Origin: Gammaproteobacteria bacterium
Lineage (GTDB): Bacteria > Pseudomonadota > Gammaproteobacteria > HTCC5015
DNA: 5,151 nt
Direction: 5' to 3'
Assembly (NCBI GenBank): GCA_020630145.1
Contig: JAHDBX010000014.1
Location: forward strand, 8,382-13,532
A program made the position numbers and the translations under genes. Position 1 is the first letter of the stretch. Each line of letters opens with the position of its first letter. Of the stretch, positions 1 through 5,151 are shown one piece after another. Under the pieces are notes generated by a model. It was not told the DNA's origin. It ran no database searches and saw only the letters and a list, made by a program, of their open reading frames with translations.

Positions 1-514
1 GGTGAAAGCCGTGGTCTGTTAAGTCTTGTTGTGCCTTTTCAAGCGTGCCTTCCAAAGCCTTGCCCCTCAATTTGTCTGATTTAGTCAAAATAACATGCGA
101 TGGGAGGTCATGAAAACGACACCATTCCAGCATTTGCCAGTCAAGGTCTCTGAGCGGGTGACGGCAATCCATTAGTAAAACCAAGCCAGCTAAAGATTTG
201 CGCTCATGAAAATAACGTTCTAAAAGTTTATGCCAATGGGCTTTTACACTAAGAGGTACTTTCGCGTAGCCATAGCCGGGTAAGTCGACAATAAAGCTTT
301 CTGGGTTAACTTGAAAAAAGTTAATGAGTTGGGTGCGCCCCGGTGTATTACTGGTTTTAGCAAGTGCCTTTTGGTCGCATAAAGCGTTAATAGCACTAGA
401 TTTGCCTGCATTGGAGCGTCCAGCAAAAGCCACTTCTATACCCGTTTCATCGGGTAGTTCTTTATAGCTGTGAGCACTAGATAAATAAAAGGCTTGTCTG
501 TAAGGAGAGTTCAT
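1..514 (-). CDS. engB: Ribosome biogenesis GTPase EngB (YihA/YsxC), C-terminus cut off by window edge
   Basis: This is a cytoplasmic TRAFAC-class GTPase needed for late assembly of the 50S ribosomal subunit. Reading leftward from the ATG at 514-512 gives 171 codons with no stop before the window edge. The G motifs appear in order: G1 P-loop GRSNAGKS at residues 32-39, the G2 threonine in TPGRTQ at 57-62, G3 DLPGYGY at 77-83, and G4 TKSD at 144-147. The GRSNAGKSS and DLPGYGYA signatures are specific to EngB within the GTPase families. The protein is usually about 195-215 residues, so roughly 30-40 C-terminal residues, including the G5 region, lie outside. The start gives an N-terminal length like that of E. 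coli YihA. The Shine-Dalgarno is weak. The gene is divergent from the cytochrome c4 gene. Identification is firm. Confidence 0.97.
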   Translation of the reverse strand, partial: MNSPYRQAFYLSSAHSYKELPDETGIEVAFAGRSNAGKSSAINALCDQKALAKTSNTPGRTQLINFFQVNPESFIVDLPGYGYAKVPLSVKAHWHKLLERYFHERKSLAGLVLLMDCRHPLRDLDWQMLEWCRFHDLPSHVILTKSDKLRGKALEGTLEKAQQDLTDHGFH

Positions 515-564
515 AGTTAAAAATTGCAAAATAGTAATTAAAAGCCGTTAAGTATGCTGTTAAG

Positions 565-593
565 TATATAGGGTGGCTGTTCATCATAGATAA
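565..593 (-). promoter_or_regulatory. Possible sigma-70 promoter for engB
   Basis: On the minus strand, TTATCT (593-588) and TATATA (570-565) are separated by exactly 17 bases and lie about 50 bases upstream of the engB start. The -10 box is good but the -35 matches only half of TTGACA. This is a spacing-and-motif guess in AT-rich DNA, where chance matches are common. Confidence 0.3.
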
Positions 594-598
594 TGATT

Positions 599-662
599 GA
601 TATACTGCCGCGCTTTGTATAGCAGATGTTTCTAGTAGCATGCTCTAAGAGCGCAGTATATC
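599..662. repeat. Imperfect inverted repeat in the engB/cytochrome c4 spacer
   Basis: GATATACTG at 599-607 is the exact reverse complement of CAGTATATC at 654-662. With one bulged base the pairing extends three more base pairs inward (C608, G610 and C611 with G653, C652 and G651). The arms enclose about 40 bases, which contain a competing small hairpin, GCTC-TAA-GAGC (642-652), and the palindrome AGCATGCT (637-644). No T-tract follows, so it is not an intrinsic terminator. It could be a leader structure, a protein-binding region or a small RNA; nothing here decides which. Confidence 0.5.
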
Positions 663-684
663 GCTAAGCAGAACTTATTGTGTA

Positions 685-700
685 TTTTACTTAAGTAAAA
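685..700. promoter_or_regulatory. Perfect 16-bp palindrome upstream of cytochrome c4, candidate operator
   Basis: TTTTACTTAAGTAAAA is a perfect dyad with no central spacer, centred 42 bases before the cytochrome c4 ATG. Dyads of this size near a promoter are typical of dimeric regulator sites, but I do not recognise it as the consensus of a particular regulator. Its AT content raises the chance-occurrence rate. Confidence 0.4.
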
Positions 701-734
701 CATAACCCATTATCCTTGTGGAGATAATTTAGGC

Positions 735-1367
735 ATGAAAATACGTCACAATATTCAAACAATTATTGCAGCAGCAGGGCTGTTTTTTGCAGCAAACAGT
801 TTCGCAGCGGGTGATATTGAGGCCGGTAAAAGTAAGGCTGCCATTTGCGCAGCTTGTCATGGTGCAGACGGTAATAGTGTTAATGCGGCATGGCCAAAAT
901 TAGCTGGCCAAAATGAGAAATACCTTGTTAAGCAGTTAGCGGCATTCAAAGCCGGTGCAGATGGTGGCCGTACAGGTGGTTCTGCAGCGCAAATGTATGG
1001 CATGGCGGCGGGTTTGTCAGATCAAGATATGGCTGATATATCAGCATTTTATGCAGCACAAAGCATTAAAACAGGCGTTGCTGCTGATGATTTGGCAGAA
1101 CGAGGCAAGCTAATCTATCAAGGTGGAATAGTAGATAGCCAAGTAGCTGCATGTTCGGGTTGTCATGGTCCAGCAGGTAAAGGTAATGCCGCTGCTGCTT
1201 TCCCAGCATTAGCCGGTCAACATGCTGACTATGTGTATGCACAATTGAAAGCTTTTCATAGTGGTGCGCGCTCGAATGACCCAGCCAGCATGATGCGTGC
1301 TTTATTGCCTAAAATGAGTGATGCGGATATGAAGGCCGTCGCAGAGTATATACAAGGCTTGAATTAG
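735..1367 (+). CDS. cc4: Cytochrome c4, di-haem periplasmic electron carrier
   Basis: This is a di-haem class I c-type cytochrome that carries electrons in the periplasm, typically from the bc1 complex toward terminal oxidases such as cbb3. The 210-residue protein has a Sec signal peptide (MKIRHN, a hydrophobic run at about 7-20, cleavage after NSFA or NSFAA at 24-25). Two homologous cytochrome domains follow, with haem-binding CAACH at 38-42 and CSGCH at 140-144. Each domain repeats the pattern of CxxCH, then P-x-L-A-G-Q (54-59 and 157-162), then a Met-rich stretch before an LSDQD/MSDAD helix. The axial Met is probably M87 or M90 in the first domain and M186 or M187 in the second. Length is usual for the family. 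TGGAG at 719-723 supports the ATG. A terminator follows, so it is probably monocistronic. DsbA lies downstream, as in other gammaproteobacteria. Confidence 0.96.
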   Translation: MKIRHNIQTIIAAAGLFFAANSFAAGDIEAGKSKAAICAACHGADGNSVNAAWPKLAGQNEKYLVKQLAAFKAGADGGRTGGSAAQMYGMAAGLSDQDMADISAFYAAQSIKTGVAADDLAERGKLIYQGGIVDSQVAACSGCHGPAGKGNAAAAFPALAGQHADYVYAQLKAFHSGARSNDPASMMRALLPKMSDADMKAVAEYIQGLN

Positions 1368-1388
1368 TCAAATTATGTAAAAAATCGT

Positions 1389-1416
1389 AAAAAGCCCTGT
1401 TCATCAGGGCTTTTTT
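1389..1416 (+). terminator. Intrinsic terminator after cytochrome c4
   Basis: An 11-bp perfect stem (1389-1399 with 1405-1415, core AAGCCCTG/CAGGGCTT) with the 5-base loop TTCAT runs into six Ts at 1411-1416. It lies 22 bases after the cytochrome c4 stop. The A-tract on the left arm mirrors the T-tract, so it may also work in reverse, although no convergent gene is present. Confidence 0.92.
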
Positions 1417-1509
1417 CTTGTGAATTCTTTTAAATTTACGTTAGTATCGAACTCAGGAAACATTAGTTGGTCATAAGACTAATAAGATAAATTAATAAAT
1501 AGGTTTAGC

Positions 1510-2160
1510 ATGAAAACAGCACGTTTATATTCTTTTTTGACACTATTCTGTATCTCACTATTTAGCCTTAATGCATCAGCTGCAGAATACAGTGTTGGCA
1601 AGCATTACACGCAGTTAGGCACACCACAAGCGGACGGCGGCAGTGAGCAGGTCGAAGTGATCGAGTTTTTTTGGTACGGTTGCCCTCATTGTTACAATTT
1701 TGAGCCGCATGTAAACAAGTGGTTAGACAAGAAGCCAGCTAACGTTAAATTTACACGTGTCCCAGCTGTATTTCGTCCTAGTTGGCAAGTACATGCTCAA
1801 GCTTATTATGCTTTAGAAACCTTAGGTGCCGTTGATCAGGCGCATGAGGCTATTTTTAATGCAACACACCGAGATAAAAAGTCAATTGATACGCCAGAAG
1901 CAATAGCCGCTATTGTGGCGAAAGAAGGTGTAGACCCTGAAGCGTTTAAGAAAGCTATGCGTTCATTTACTGTACAAGTAAAAGTTAAGCAGGCCGCTAA
2001 AATGTTACGTGCCTATCAAGTTAATGGCGTTCCTGCGGTAGCCGTGAATGGTCGTTATAAAACATCAGGTAGAGAAGCGGGTAACTACCCAACCATGACT
2101 AAAATTATGGATTATCTAGTTGAGCAAGAAGCGCAGCGCAAGAATATTACACTTAAATAG
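1510..2160 (+). CDS. dsbA: Thiol:disulfide interchange protein DsbA
   Basis: This is the periplasmic dithiol oxidase that introduces disulfide bonds into exported proteins and is re-oxidised by DsbB in the inner membrane. The 216-residue protein begins with a Sec signal peptide (MKTARLY, hydrophobic 8-20, cleavage near ASA-A at 22-25). A thioredoxin fold follows, with active site CPHC at 58-61 in the context EFFWYGCPHCYNFEP. The helical insertion spans roughly 85-165, and the cis-proline loop GVP is at 173-175. CPHC is the classic DsbA dipeptide, which separates it from DsbC/DsbG (CGYC, CPYC) and thioredoxin (CGPC). Length and order are normal for gammaproteobacterial DsbA. TAGG at 1500-1503 places the ATG. 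It is separated from cytochrome c4 by a terminator, so it must have its own promoter in 1417-1509, where I see no convincing -35/-10 pair. Confidence 0.96.
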   Translation: MKTARLYSFLTLFCISLFSLNASAAEYSVGKHYTQLGTPQADGGSEQVEVIEFFWYGCPHCYNFEPHVNKWLDKKPANVKFTRVPAVFRPSWQVHAQAYYALETLGAVDQAHEAIFNATHRDKKSIDTPEAIAAIVAKEGVDPEAFKKAMRSFTVQVKVKQAAKMLRAYQVNGVPAVAVNGRYKTSGREAGNYPTMTKIMDYLVEQEAQRKNITLK

Positions 2161-2189
2161 AAGCGCAGCAACATTAATTAATGCGAAGT

Positions 2190-2224
2190 GCCATCGCTAT
2201 CGCTATAATAGCGAGCTTTGTGGC
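2190..2224 (+). repeat. Hairpin-forming region between dsbA and the c5-type cytochrome
   Basis: TCGCTA-TAA-TAGCGA (2200-2214) is a 6-bp inverted repeat. It sits inside an outer pair, GCCA (2190-2193) with TGGC (2221-2224), and a direct copy of ATCGCT adjoins it. No T-tract follows, so it is not an ordinary terminator. It may affect mRNA stability between the two genes or have no role. Confidence 0.35.
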
Positions 2225-2276
2225 TGAACCGTAATGGTAGATGCACATTAACTCAACTATAAAAATAGGTTAGGTG

Positions 2277-2750
2277 ATGGACACAACTTCAGATAAGAAA
2301 TTTCTCATGGTCTTTGCTGTCGTCATGGCTGTATTGACAGTTATTGGCGTTAGCGTTGCAATTATTGCTAATGTGGCAGGCTCTTTAGACTATAAGAAAA
2401 GTAGTGGACAAGTTAAATTGGCGGCTGAGCGTATCGCGCCTGTTGGCAAAGTTAACTTGGCAAGTGAGGCGGGTACACAGACTGTTGCGGTTGTAGAAGA
2501 AGACGATGGTGAAGATGATCCTGAAGCGCTTTACAATGTCGCATGTGCTGCATGCCATGCTGCTGGCGTTGCAGGTGCACCTAAATTTGCTGATGTGGCT
2601 GCTTGGGACCCACGTTTGAATAAAGGTTTTGAGACTTTAGTCAATAATGCTATTAATGGTATCGGTGTTATGCCAGCTAGAGGTGGTTCTTCCTTGTCTG
2701 ATGAACAAATAGAAGCAACGGTTGAATATATGCTGGATGCCGTTGAATAA
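2277..2750 (+). CDS. Membrane-anchored monohaem cytochrome c5-type protein
   Basis: This is a c-type cytochrome expected to be tethered to the inner membrane with its haem domain in the periplasm, passing electrons to a terminal oxidase or other acceptor. The 157-residue protein has an N-terminal uncleaved-looking membrane segment at about 9-31, preceded by DKK, with no obvious signal-peptidase site. A linker of about 55 residues follows and ends in a very acidic stretch (EEDDGEDD, 74-81). The haem domain has CAACH at 90-94 and the Met ligand M132 in the VMPARGG motif typical of cytochrome c5, then an LSDEQIEATVEYML helix. I chose the ATG at 2277 over the in-frame GTG at 2274 because the TAGG at 2266-2269 spaces better to it. 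It may be co-transcribed with dsbA, since no terminator intervenes, although the gap is 116 bases. The family is clear; the partner is not known. Confidence 0.9.
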   Translation: MDTTSDKKFLMVFAVVMAVLTVIGVSVAIIANVAGSLDYKKSSGQVKLAAERIAPVGKVNLASEAGTQTVAVVEEDDGEDDPEALYNVACAACHAAGVAGAPKFADVAAWDPRLNKGFETLVNNAINGIGVMPARGGSSLSDEQIEATVEYMLDAVE

Positions 2751-2773
2751 TATATCGATTTAGTTACCTAATG

Positions 2774-2802
2774 AAAAGCCTCACACTTCGTGAGGCTTTT
2801 TT
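2774..2802 (+). terminator. Intrinsic terminator after the c5-type cytochrome
   Basis: An 11-bp perfect stem (2774-2784 with 2790-2800, core AAGCCTCAC/GTGAGGCTT) with the 5-base loop ACTTC ends in TTTTTT at 2797-2802, followed by ATTTTTAT. It lies 23 bases after the stop codon and closes the cytochrome/dsbA block. Confidence 0.93.
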
Positions 2803-2850
2803 ATTTTTATCATCACTTGCGTTTTATTTTAAAACTTTACCTTGGTTAAT

Positions 2851-3744
2851 ATGCGAGCAAAAAAATTACCTGTAAGCAATACGCTACAAGCAGACATTTT
2901 GCTAATAGTTGCTACTTTGTTAGCGGCGGTTGGTTGGGTGCTGTCAAAAGAAGCACTGGCCGGTTTGCCACCCCTGCTTTTTATTGGCTTACGCTTTACC
3001 GCAGCCGGCTGTATTTTAGCGATGTTTTGTAAGCCTTATTATGCAGGCATTACGGCAAGCGCCTGGGCGAATATGCTGTTGGTTGGTGCAGTAATGGGGC
3101 TCGCTATTATGAGTTGGATTTTAGGCCTGCATTATACAAAGCATATTGGTGAAGGCGCTTTTTTAACTAGTCTAGGTGTTGTGTTTGCACCCTTGCTGGG
3201 TCATTTCTTGTTTGGTGAGTATATGACGAAGGGCGCATGGGTAAGTCTTTTTATCGCATTTATAGGGCTGGCTTGTTTGTCGTTAAATAATGTATTGGTT
3301 AACCAAGGTTTTAAAGTAGAGCTTGGGCAAATTTTTTTTGTTATATCGGCAGTTTTATTAGGTTTGCAATTTAACCTGACTTCACGTTTATCATCGAAAC
3401 AGTCAACAATCGTGCTCACATCGGTACAGCTTTTGGTGACAGGTTTAATGTCATTGTTAGCGTCCTTAATTTTTGAGGTTGTTCCTAATTTTGTTGCTAC
3501 AGAAATATGGTTTTGGTTGTTGGCGAGCATTCTTATTGCGACTTGCCTACGTTTTTATATACAGTTTATGGGGCAAGGTAAAACGACGGTTTCCCATGCT
3601 GCGTTATTGATGACGCTGGAACCTGTTTGGGTGTTTATTTTAGCGGTTACCTGGTTTGCTAATAGCCTGACATTATTGCAGTTGCTAGGTTGTGCCTTGA
3701 TCTTTATATCCTTGTTATTTAGCCGGCTTTACAAAGCAAAATAA
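2851..3744 (+). CDS. EamA/DMT-family permease of unknown substrate
   Basis: This inner-membrane protein belongs to the drug/metabolite transporter superfamily, whose members export or import small metabolites such as amino acids. The 297-residue protein shows about ten hydrophobic helices in two EamA repeats, roughly 15-147 and 155-292. Each repeat has the family's pattern: an early glycine/tryptophan helix pair, an F-x-G-x-R-F turn (FIGLRFTAAG at about 44-53), and a helix ending with a conserved acidic residue and proline (LLMTLEPVW in the second repeat). The short basic tail RLYKAK is typical. Substrate cannot be told from sequence. The ATG at 2851 has no clear Shine-Dalgarno. A TTG at 2842 is in frame but is no better supported. 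It is flanked by a terminator upstream and a long regulatory gap downstream, so it appears to be its own unit. No intrinsic terminator follows it. Confidence 0.88.
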   Translation: MRAKKLPVSNTLQADILLIVATLLAAVGWVLSKEALAGLPPLLFIGLRFTAAGCILAMFCKPYYAGITASAWANMLLVGAVMGLAIMSWILGLHYTKHIGEGAFLTSLGVVFAPLLGHFLFGEYMTKGAWVSLFIAFIGLACLSLNNVLVNQGFKVELGQIFFVISAVLLGLQFNLTSRLSSKQSTIVLTSVQLLVTGLMSLLASLIFEVVPNFVATEIWFWLLASILIATCLRFYIQFMGQGKTTVSHAALLMTLEPVWVFILAVTWFANSLTLLQLLGCALIFISLLFSRLYKAK

Positions 3745-3767
3745 TAAAAGTACCGTTTAGCCTCAAA

Positions 3768-3820
3768 GTGGCGCGTTCTTTGTTTATATCGCTATAAATT
3801 AGTGCATGCAAGAAAGCCAC
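3768..3820. repeat. Nested inverted repeats upstream of the sigma-54 promoter
   Basis: GTGGC (3768-3772) and TTCTT (3776-3780) are mirrored by AAGAA (3810-3814) and GCCAC (3816-3820). Inside is a second dyad, TTTATA-TCGC-TATAAA (3783-3798), and the palindrome TGCATGCA (3803-3810). No T-tract follows. The block starts 23 bases after the DMT stop and ends about 38 bases before the -24 element. It could be a 3'-end structure for the DMT transcript or an activator-binding region for the sigma-54 promoter. Confidence 0.4.
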
Positions 3821-3857
3821 GAGTTTGTAAGTCGTTGATAAATATAGAAAATAAATC

Positions 3858-3873
3858 TGGCATGATATTGGCA
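3858..3873 (+). promoter_or_regulatory. Sigma-54 (RpoN) -24/-12 promoter
   Basis: TGGCATGATATTGGCA matches the consensus TGGCACG-N4-TTGCA at all but two positions. The invariant GG (3859-3860) and GC (3871-3872) have the exact 10-base separation that sigma-54 requires. Transcription would start near 3884, about 55 bases before the riboswitch core. RpoN control fits a nitrogen-acquisition operon activated by NtrC. I find no clear NtrC dyad (GCAC-N-GTGC type) upstream; the closest piece is GTGCATGCAAG at 3802-3812, which is weak. Confidence 0.68.
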
Positions 3874-3939
3874 TATGTAAAAGCAGATTCGAGAGTTTAA
3901 ATGCAGTATGCTTTTTAACTGAATAATCTGTTCAATAGA

Positions 3940-4029
3940 GCACTAGGGTTCCGGCTGTTTACAGTGACTGGTCCGAGAGTGGTCGACCTTTCAAACAAAG
4001 GTTACACGGAGGGATAAAAGCCCGGGAGA
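3940..4029 (+). ncRNA. ykkC-class riboswitch, most likely guanidine-I
   Basis: The leader carries the conserved ykkC blocks in the correct order: CTAGGGTTCCGG (3943-3954), ACTGGTCCGAGAG (3967-3979), and ACACGGAGGGATAAAAGC (4004-4021) followed by CCGGGAGA. The first two blocks are closed by a stem (CCGG 3951-3954 with CTGG 3968-3971, inner CTG/CAG with loop TTTA). A variable hairpin, ACCTTT-CAAAC-AAAGGT (3986-4002), comes next, then GGG (4011-4013) faces CCC (4021-4023). ykkC RNAs sense guanidine (subtype 1) or ppGpp, PRPP and other nucleotides (subtype 2). The ACGG at 4006-4009 fits the ACGR motif I associate with subtype 1. The downstream NitT/TauT binding protein is a known guanidine-I partner, whereas subtype 2 usually precedes amino-acid or purine genes. 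Class is near certain; the ligand is strongly favoured but inferred. Confidence 0.92.
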
Positions 4030-4084
4030 TTCAGCAGAACTGATCTGCTTGGGGCTCTCGTGTAATCCACCAAAGTTTGGGAGG
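4023..4084 (+). promoter_or_regulatory. Riboswitch expression platform and ribosome-binding site
   Basis: After the aptamer, AGCAGA (4033-4038) pairs with TCTGCT (4044-4049), and CGGGAG (4023-4028) can pair with CTCTCG (4055-4060) through one G-U. That same CTCTCG is also a perfect complement of the conserved aptamer segment CGAGAG (3974-3979), so the two pairings are mutually exclusive. Close to the start, CC-A-CC (4067-4071) can pair with the GG-A-GG of the Shine-Dalgarno GGGAGG (4079-4084), and CCAA (4070-4073) with TTGG (4077-4080). There is no T-tract, so control of translation rather than of termination is the better guess. The strong GGGAGG, six bases before the ATG at 4091, decides that start. 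Confidence 0.5.
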
Positions 4085-4090
4085 CATCAA

Positions 4091-5069
4091 ATGCTTAACG
4101 CAAAAAATGTATCAAAAAAAATAGTCGCATTATTATCTTTATTATGTAGTTTTCAGGCGCAAGCTGCTGAGCCATTGAAAATTGGTTATAGCGATTGGCC
4201 CGGCTGGGTTGCGTGGGAAGTGGCCATTGAAAAAGACTGGTTTAAAAAAGCCGGTGTAGATGTTGAATTTGAATGGTTTGATTATGTTGCCTCAATGGAT
4301 GCTTTTGCAGCAGGCAAGCTTGATGCCGTACCGATGACAAACGGTGACACCTTATTTACCGGTGCATCTGGTGGTAAAGGCGTAATGATACTGATTAATG
4401 ACTATAGTAACGGCAACGATATGATTGTTGCGCGTCCAGGCATTAAGTCTGTTAGCGAATTAAAAGGTAAAAAAGTGGGTGTAGAAATTGGTTTTGTTGG
4501 CCACCTTCTATTACTTAATGCTTTAGAAAAATCAGGCTTAACAGAGTCAGATGTTACGCTGGTTAATGTACCTACCAATGAAACACCACAGGTTCTAGCC
4601 TCAGGTGATGTTGATGCCATCGTTGCATGGCAACCAAACTCGGGTCAGGCTTTAAAACAAGTACCGGGTTCTACGGCGGTATACAGTTCAGCAGATGAAC
4701 CTGGACTTATCTACGACGTACTTGCTGTGTCGCCTACATCTTTAGCATAGAGATGACTGGATGAAAGTAGTCAAAGTCTGGTACAAAATAGTGGATTACA
4801 TTATGGATCCTAAAACAAACGCCGATGCTTTAAAAATCATGGCGGCGCGTGTTGGCTTACCTGTAAGCGAATATGCTGAATTTGTTAAAGGCACAAAAAT
4901 CCTGAGCTTAGATGAAGCATTAGCTTTTTACAAAAAAGACGCAGGTTTTACCTCGATTTATGGTTCATCAAAAATAGCTGATGACTTCAATGTTAAATAT
5001 GAAGCCTATAAAACGCCACAGGACATAAATAGTTATATCGATGCTTCATTAACACAAGCAATAAAATAA
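4091..5069 (+). pseudogene. ABC importer periplasmic binding protein (NitT/TauT family, probable guanidine uptake), split by a frameshift
   Basis: This is the periplasmic solute-binding component of a nitrate/sulfonate/bicarbonate-type ABC importer. The leading riboswitch suggests guanidine or a related compound as substrate. From the ATG at 4091 the protein has a Sec signal peptide ([10 protein letters not shown], hydrophobic core, cleavage AQA-AEP near residues 24-26). It then shows the NMT1/SsuA-like fold: IGYSDWPGW near the mature N-terminus, [35 protein letters not shown], and [13 protein letters not shown]. Reading ends at TAG 4748-4750 after ...SPTSLA. The missing C-terminal part continues at once in the +1 frame from about 4746 ([19 protein letters not shown]...) to TAA 5067-5069. 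The halves make 219 + 107 residues, the normal family length of about 325-340. The break is consistent with one extra base or two lost bases near 4745. The second half has no Shine-Dalgarno of its own. The family is sure; loss of function is likely unless the break is a sequencing error. Confidence 0.85.
4742..4751 (+). other. Frameshift position in the binding-protein gene
   Basis: The upstream frame reads TTA GCA TAG (Leu-Ala-stop, 4742-4750), while the downstream frame reads CAT AGA GAT GAC TGG from 4746 (His-Arg-Asp-Asp-Trp). The G at 4745 is left over, so the ancestral join was probably Ser-Leu-(x)-His-Arg-Asp-Asp-Trp with two more bases, or one fewer. No homopolymer of four or more bases lies at the junction, and there is no slippery heptamer or stimulatory hairpin. 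Confidence 0.8.
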
Positions 5070-5087
5070 ACGTGTTTGTATAACTAA

Positions 5088-5151
5088 ATGAGCATTCAAT
5101 CAAACGATATATCCGCGGAACAAAATTTGTGCCGGGTCGTGCTTTGCCTAA
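5088..5151 (+). CDS. Start of a downstream reading frame, possibly the ABC permease; truncated by the window edge
   Basis: An ATG at 5088, 18 bases after the binding-protein stop, opens a frame (MSIQSNDISAEQNLCRVVLC...) that stays open for 21 codons to the end of the window. The position is where the inner-membrane permease of the importer would be expected, and a short polar N-terminal tail before the first helix is common in such permeases. No Shine-Dalgarno is visible upstream. The fragment is too short to identify by its own sequence, so the function rests only on context. Confidence 0.4.
   Translation, partial: MSIQSNDISAEQNLCRVVLCL

Noticed and set aside
244..426. Second minus-strand frame inside engB.
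   Set aside because: It is out of frame with the GTPase motifs and has no recognisable content.
1462..1483. ATTAGT...ACTAAT inverted repeat upstream of dsbA as an operator.
   Set aside because: Six-base AT-rich arms with a 10-base gap are expected by chance in this composition.
2842..2850. TTG start for the DMT transporter.
   Set aside because: It adds only three residues and has no better ribosome-binding site than the ATG at 2851, though neither start is well supported.
3201..3530. Antisense reading frame opposite the DMT transporter.
   Set aside because: Its product is low-complexity and unrecognisable, and it lies wholly within a well-supported gene. It is a chance open frame.
4049..4090. 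TTG at 4049 as an upstream start for the binding protein.
   Set aside because: It would code through the riboswitch expression platform and the GGGAGG Shine-Dalgarno. The ATG at 4091 is six bases after that site and begins a proper signal peptide.
4402..4620. Antisense reading frame opposite the binding-protein gene.
   Set aside because: It has no family features and no ribosome-binding site, and the sense strand has a clear protein match.
4742..4760. Programmed +1 frameshifting joining the two halves of the binding protein.
   Set aside because: The P-site codon GCA is not slippery, there is no prfB-like internal Shine-Dalgarno or stimulatory structure, and binding proteins of this family are not known to use recoding.
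4761..5069. An independent small protein of 102 residues starting at ATG 4761.
   Set aside because: It has no Shine-Dalgarno, and its sequence continues the C-terminal part of the binding-protein family, including the residues just before this ATG.

Overview
The window looks like chromosomal DNA of a gammaproteobacterium with moderately low GC. Two things point there: the engB / cytochrome c4 / dsbA neighbourhood, which is a familiar arrangement in Pseudomonas-like and related gammaproteobacteria, and the character of the proteins themselves. The AT-leaning composition would suit a Methylophaga- or Cycloclasticus-like marine lineage, but that is only a guess; the sequence does not fix the genus.

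Left part (1-2802): a housekeeping and periplasmic redox block. engB (a GTPase for 50S ribosome assembly) runs leftward off the window edge. Divergent from it, across a 220-bp spacer with several inverted repeats, are cytochrome c4 (soluble di-heme), dsbA (periplasmic thiol oxidase) and a membrane-anchored monohaem cytochrome c5-type protein. Clear intrinsic terminators follow cytochrome c4 and the c5-type protein, so c4 is probably a separate unit and dsbA and c5 may share one. The two cytochromes carry electrons to terminal oxidases, and DsbA forms disulfides in exported proteins.

Middle (2851-3744): a ten-helix EamA/DMT-family transporter of unknown substrate.

Right part (3745-5151): the most interesting region. 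A 346-bp gene-free stretch holds a strong match to a sigma-54 (-24/-12) promoter, followed by an RNA leader with the conserved blocks of a ykkC-class riboswitch. The blocks and the downstream gene fit the guanidine-I type. It leads a gene for a NitT/TauT-type periplasmic binding protein of an ABC importer, of the sort found in guanidine carboxylase operons. The start of another reading frame, possibly the permease, runs off the right edge. Together this suggests guanidine uptake as a nitrogen source, under nitrogen (RpoN) and ligand (riboswitch) control. The binding-protein gene is, however, split by a frameshift near 4745: its two halves together make one normal-length protein. It is either a recent pseudogene or a sequence error.
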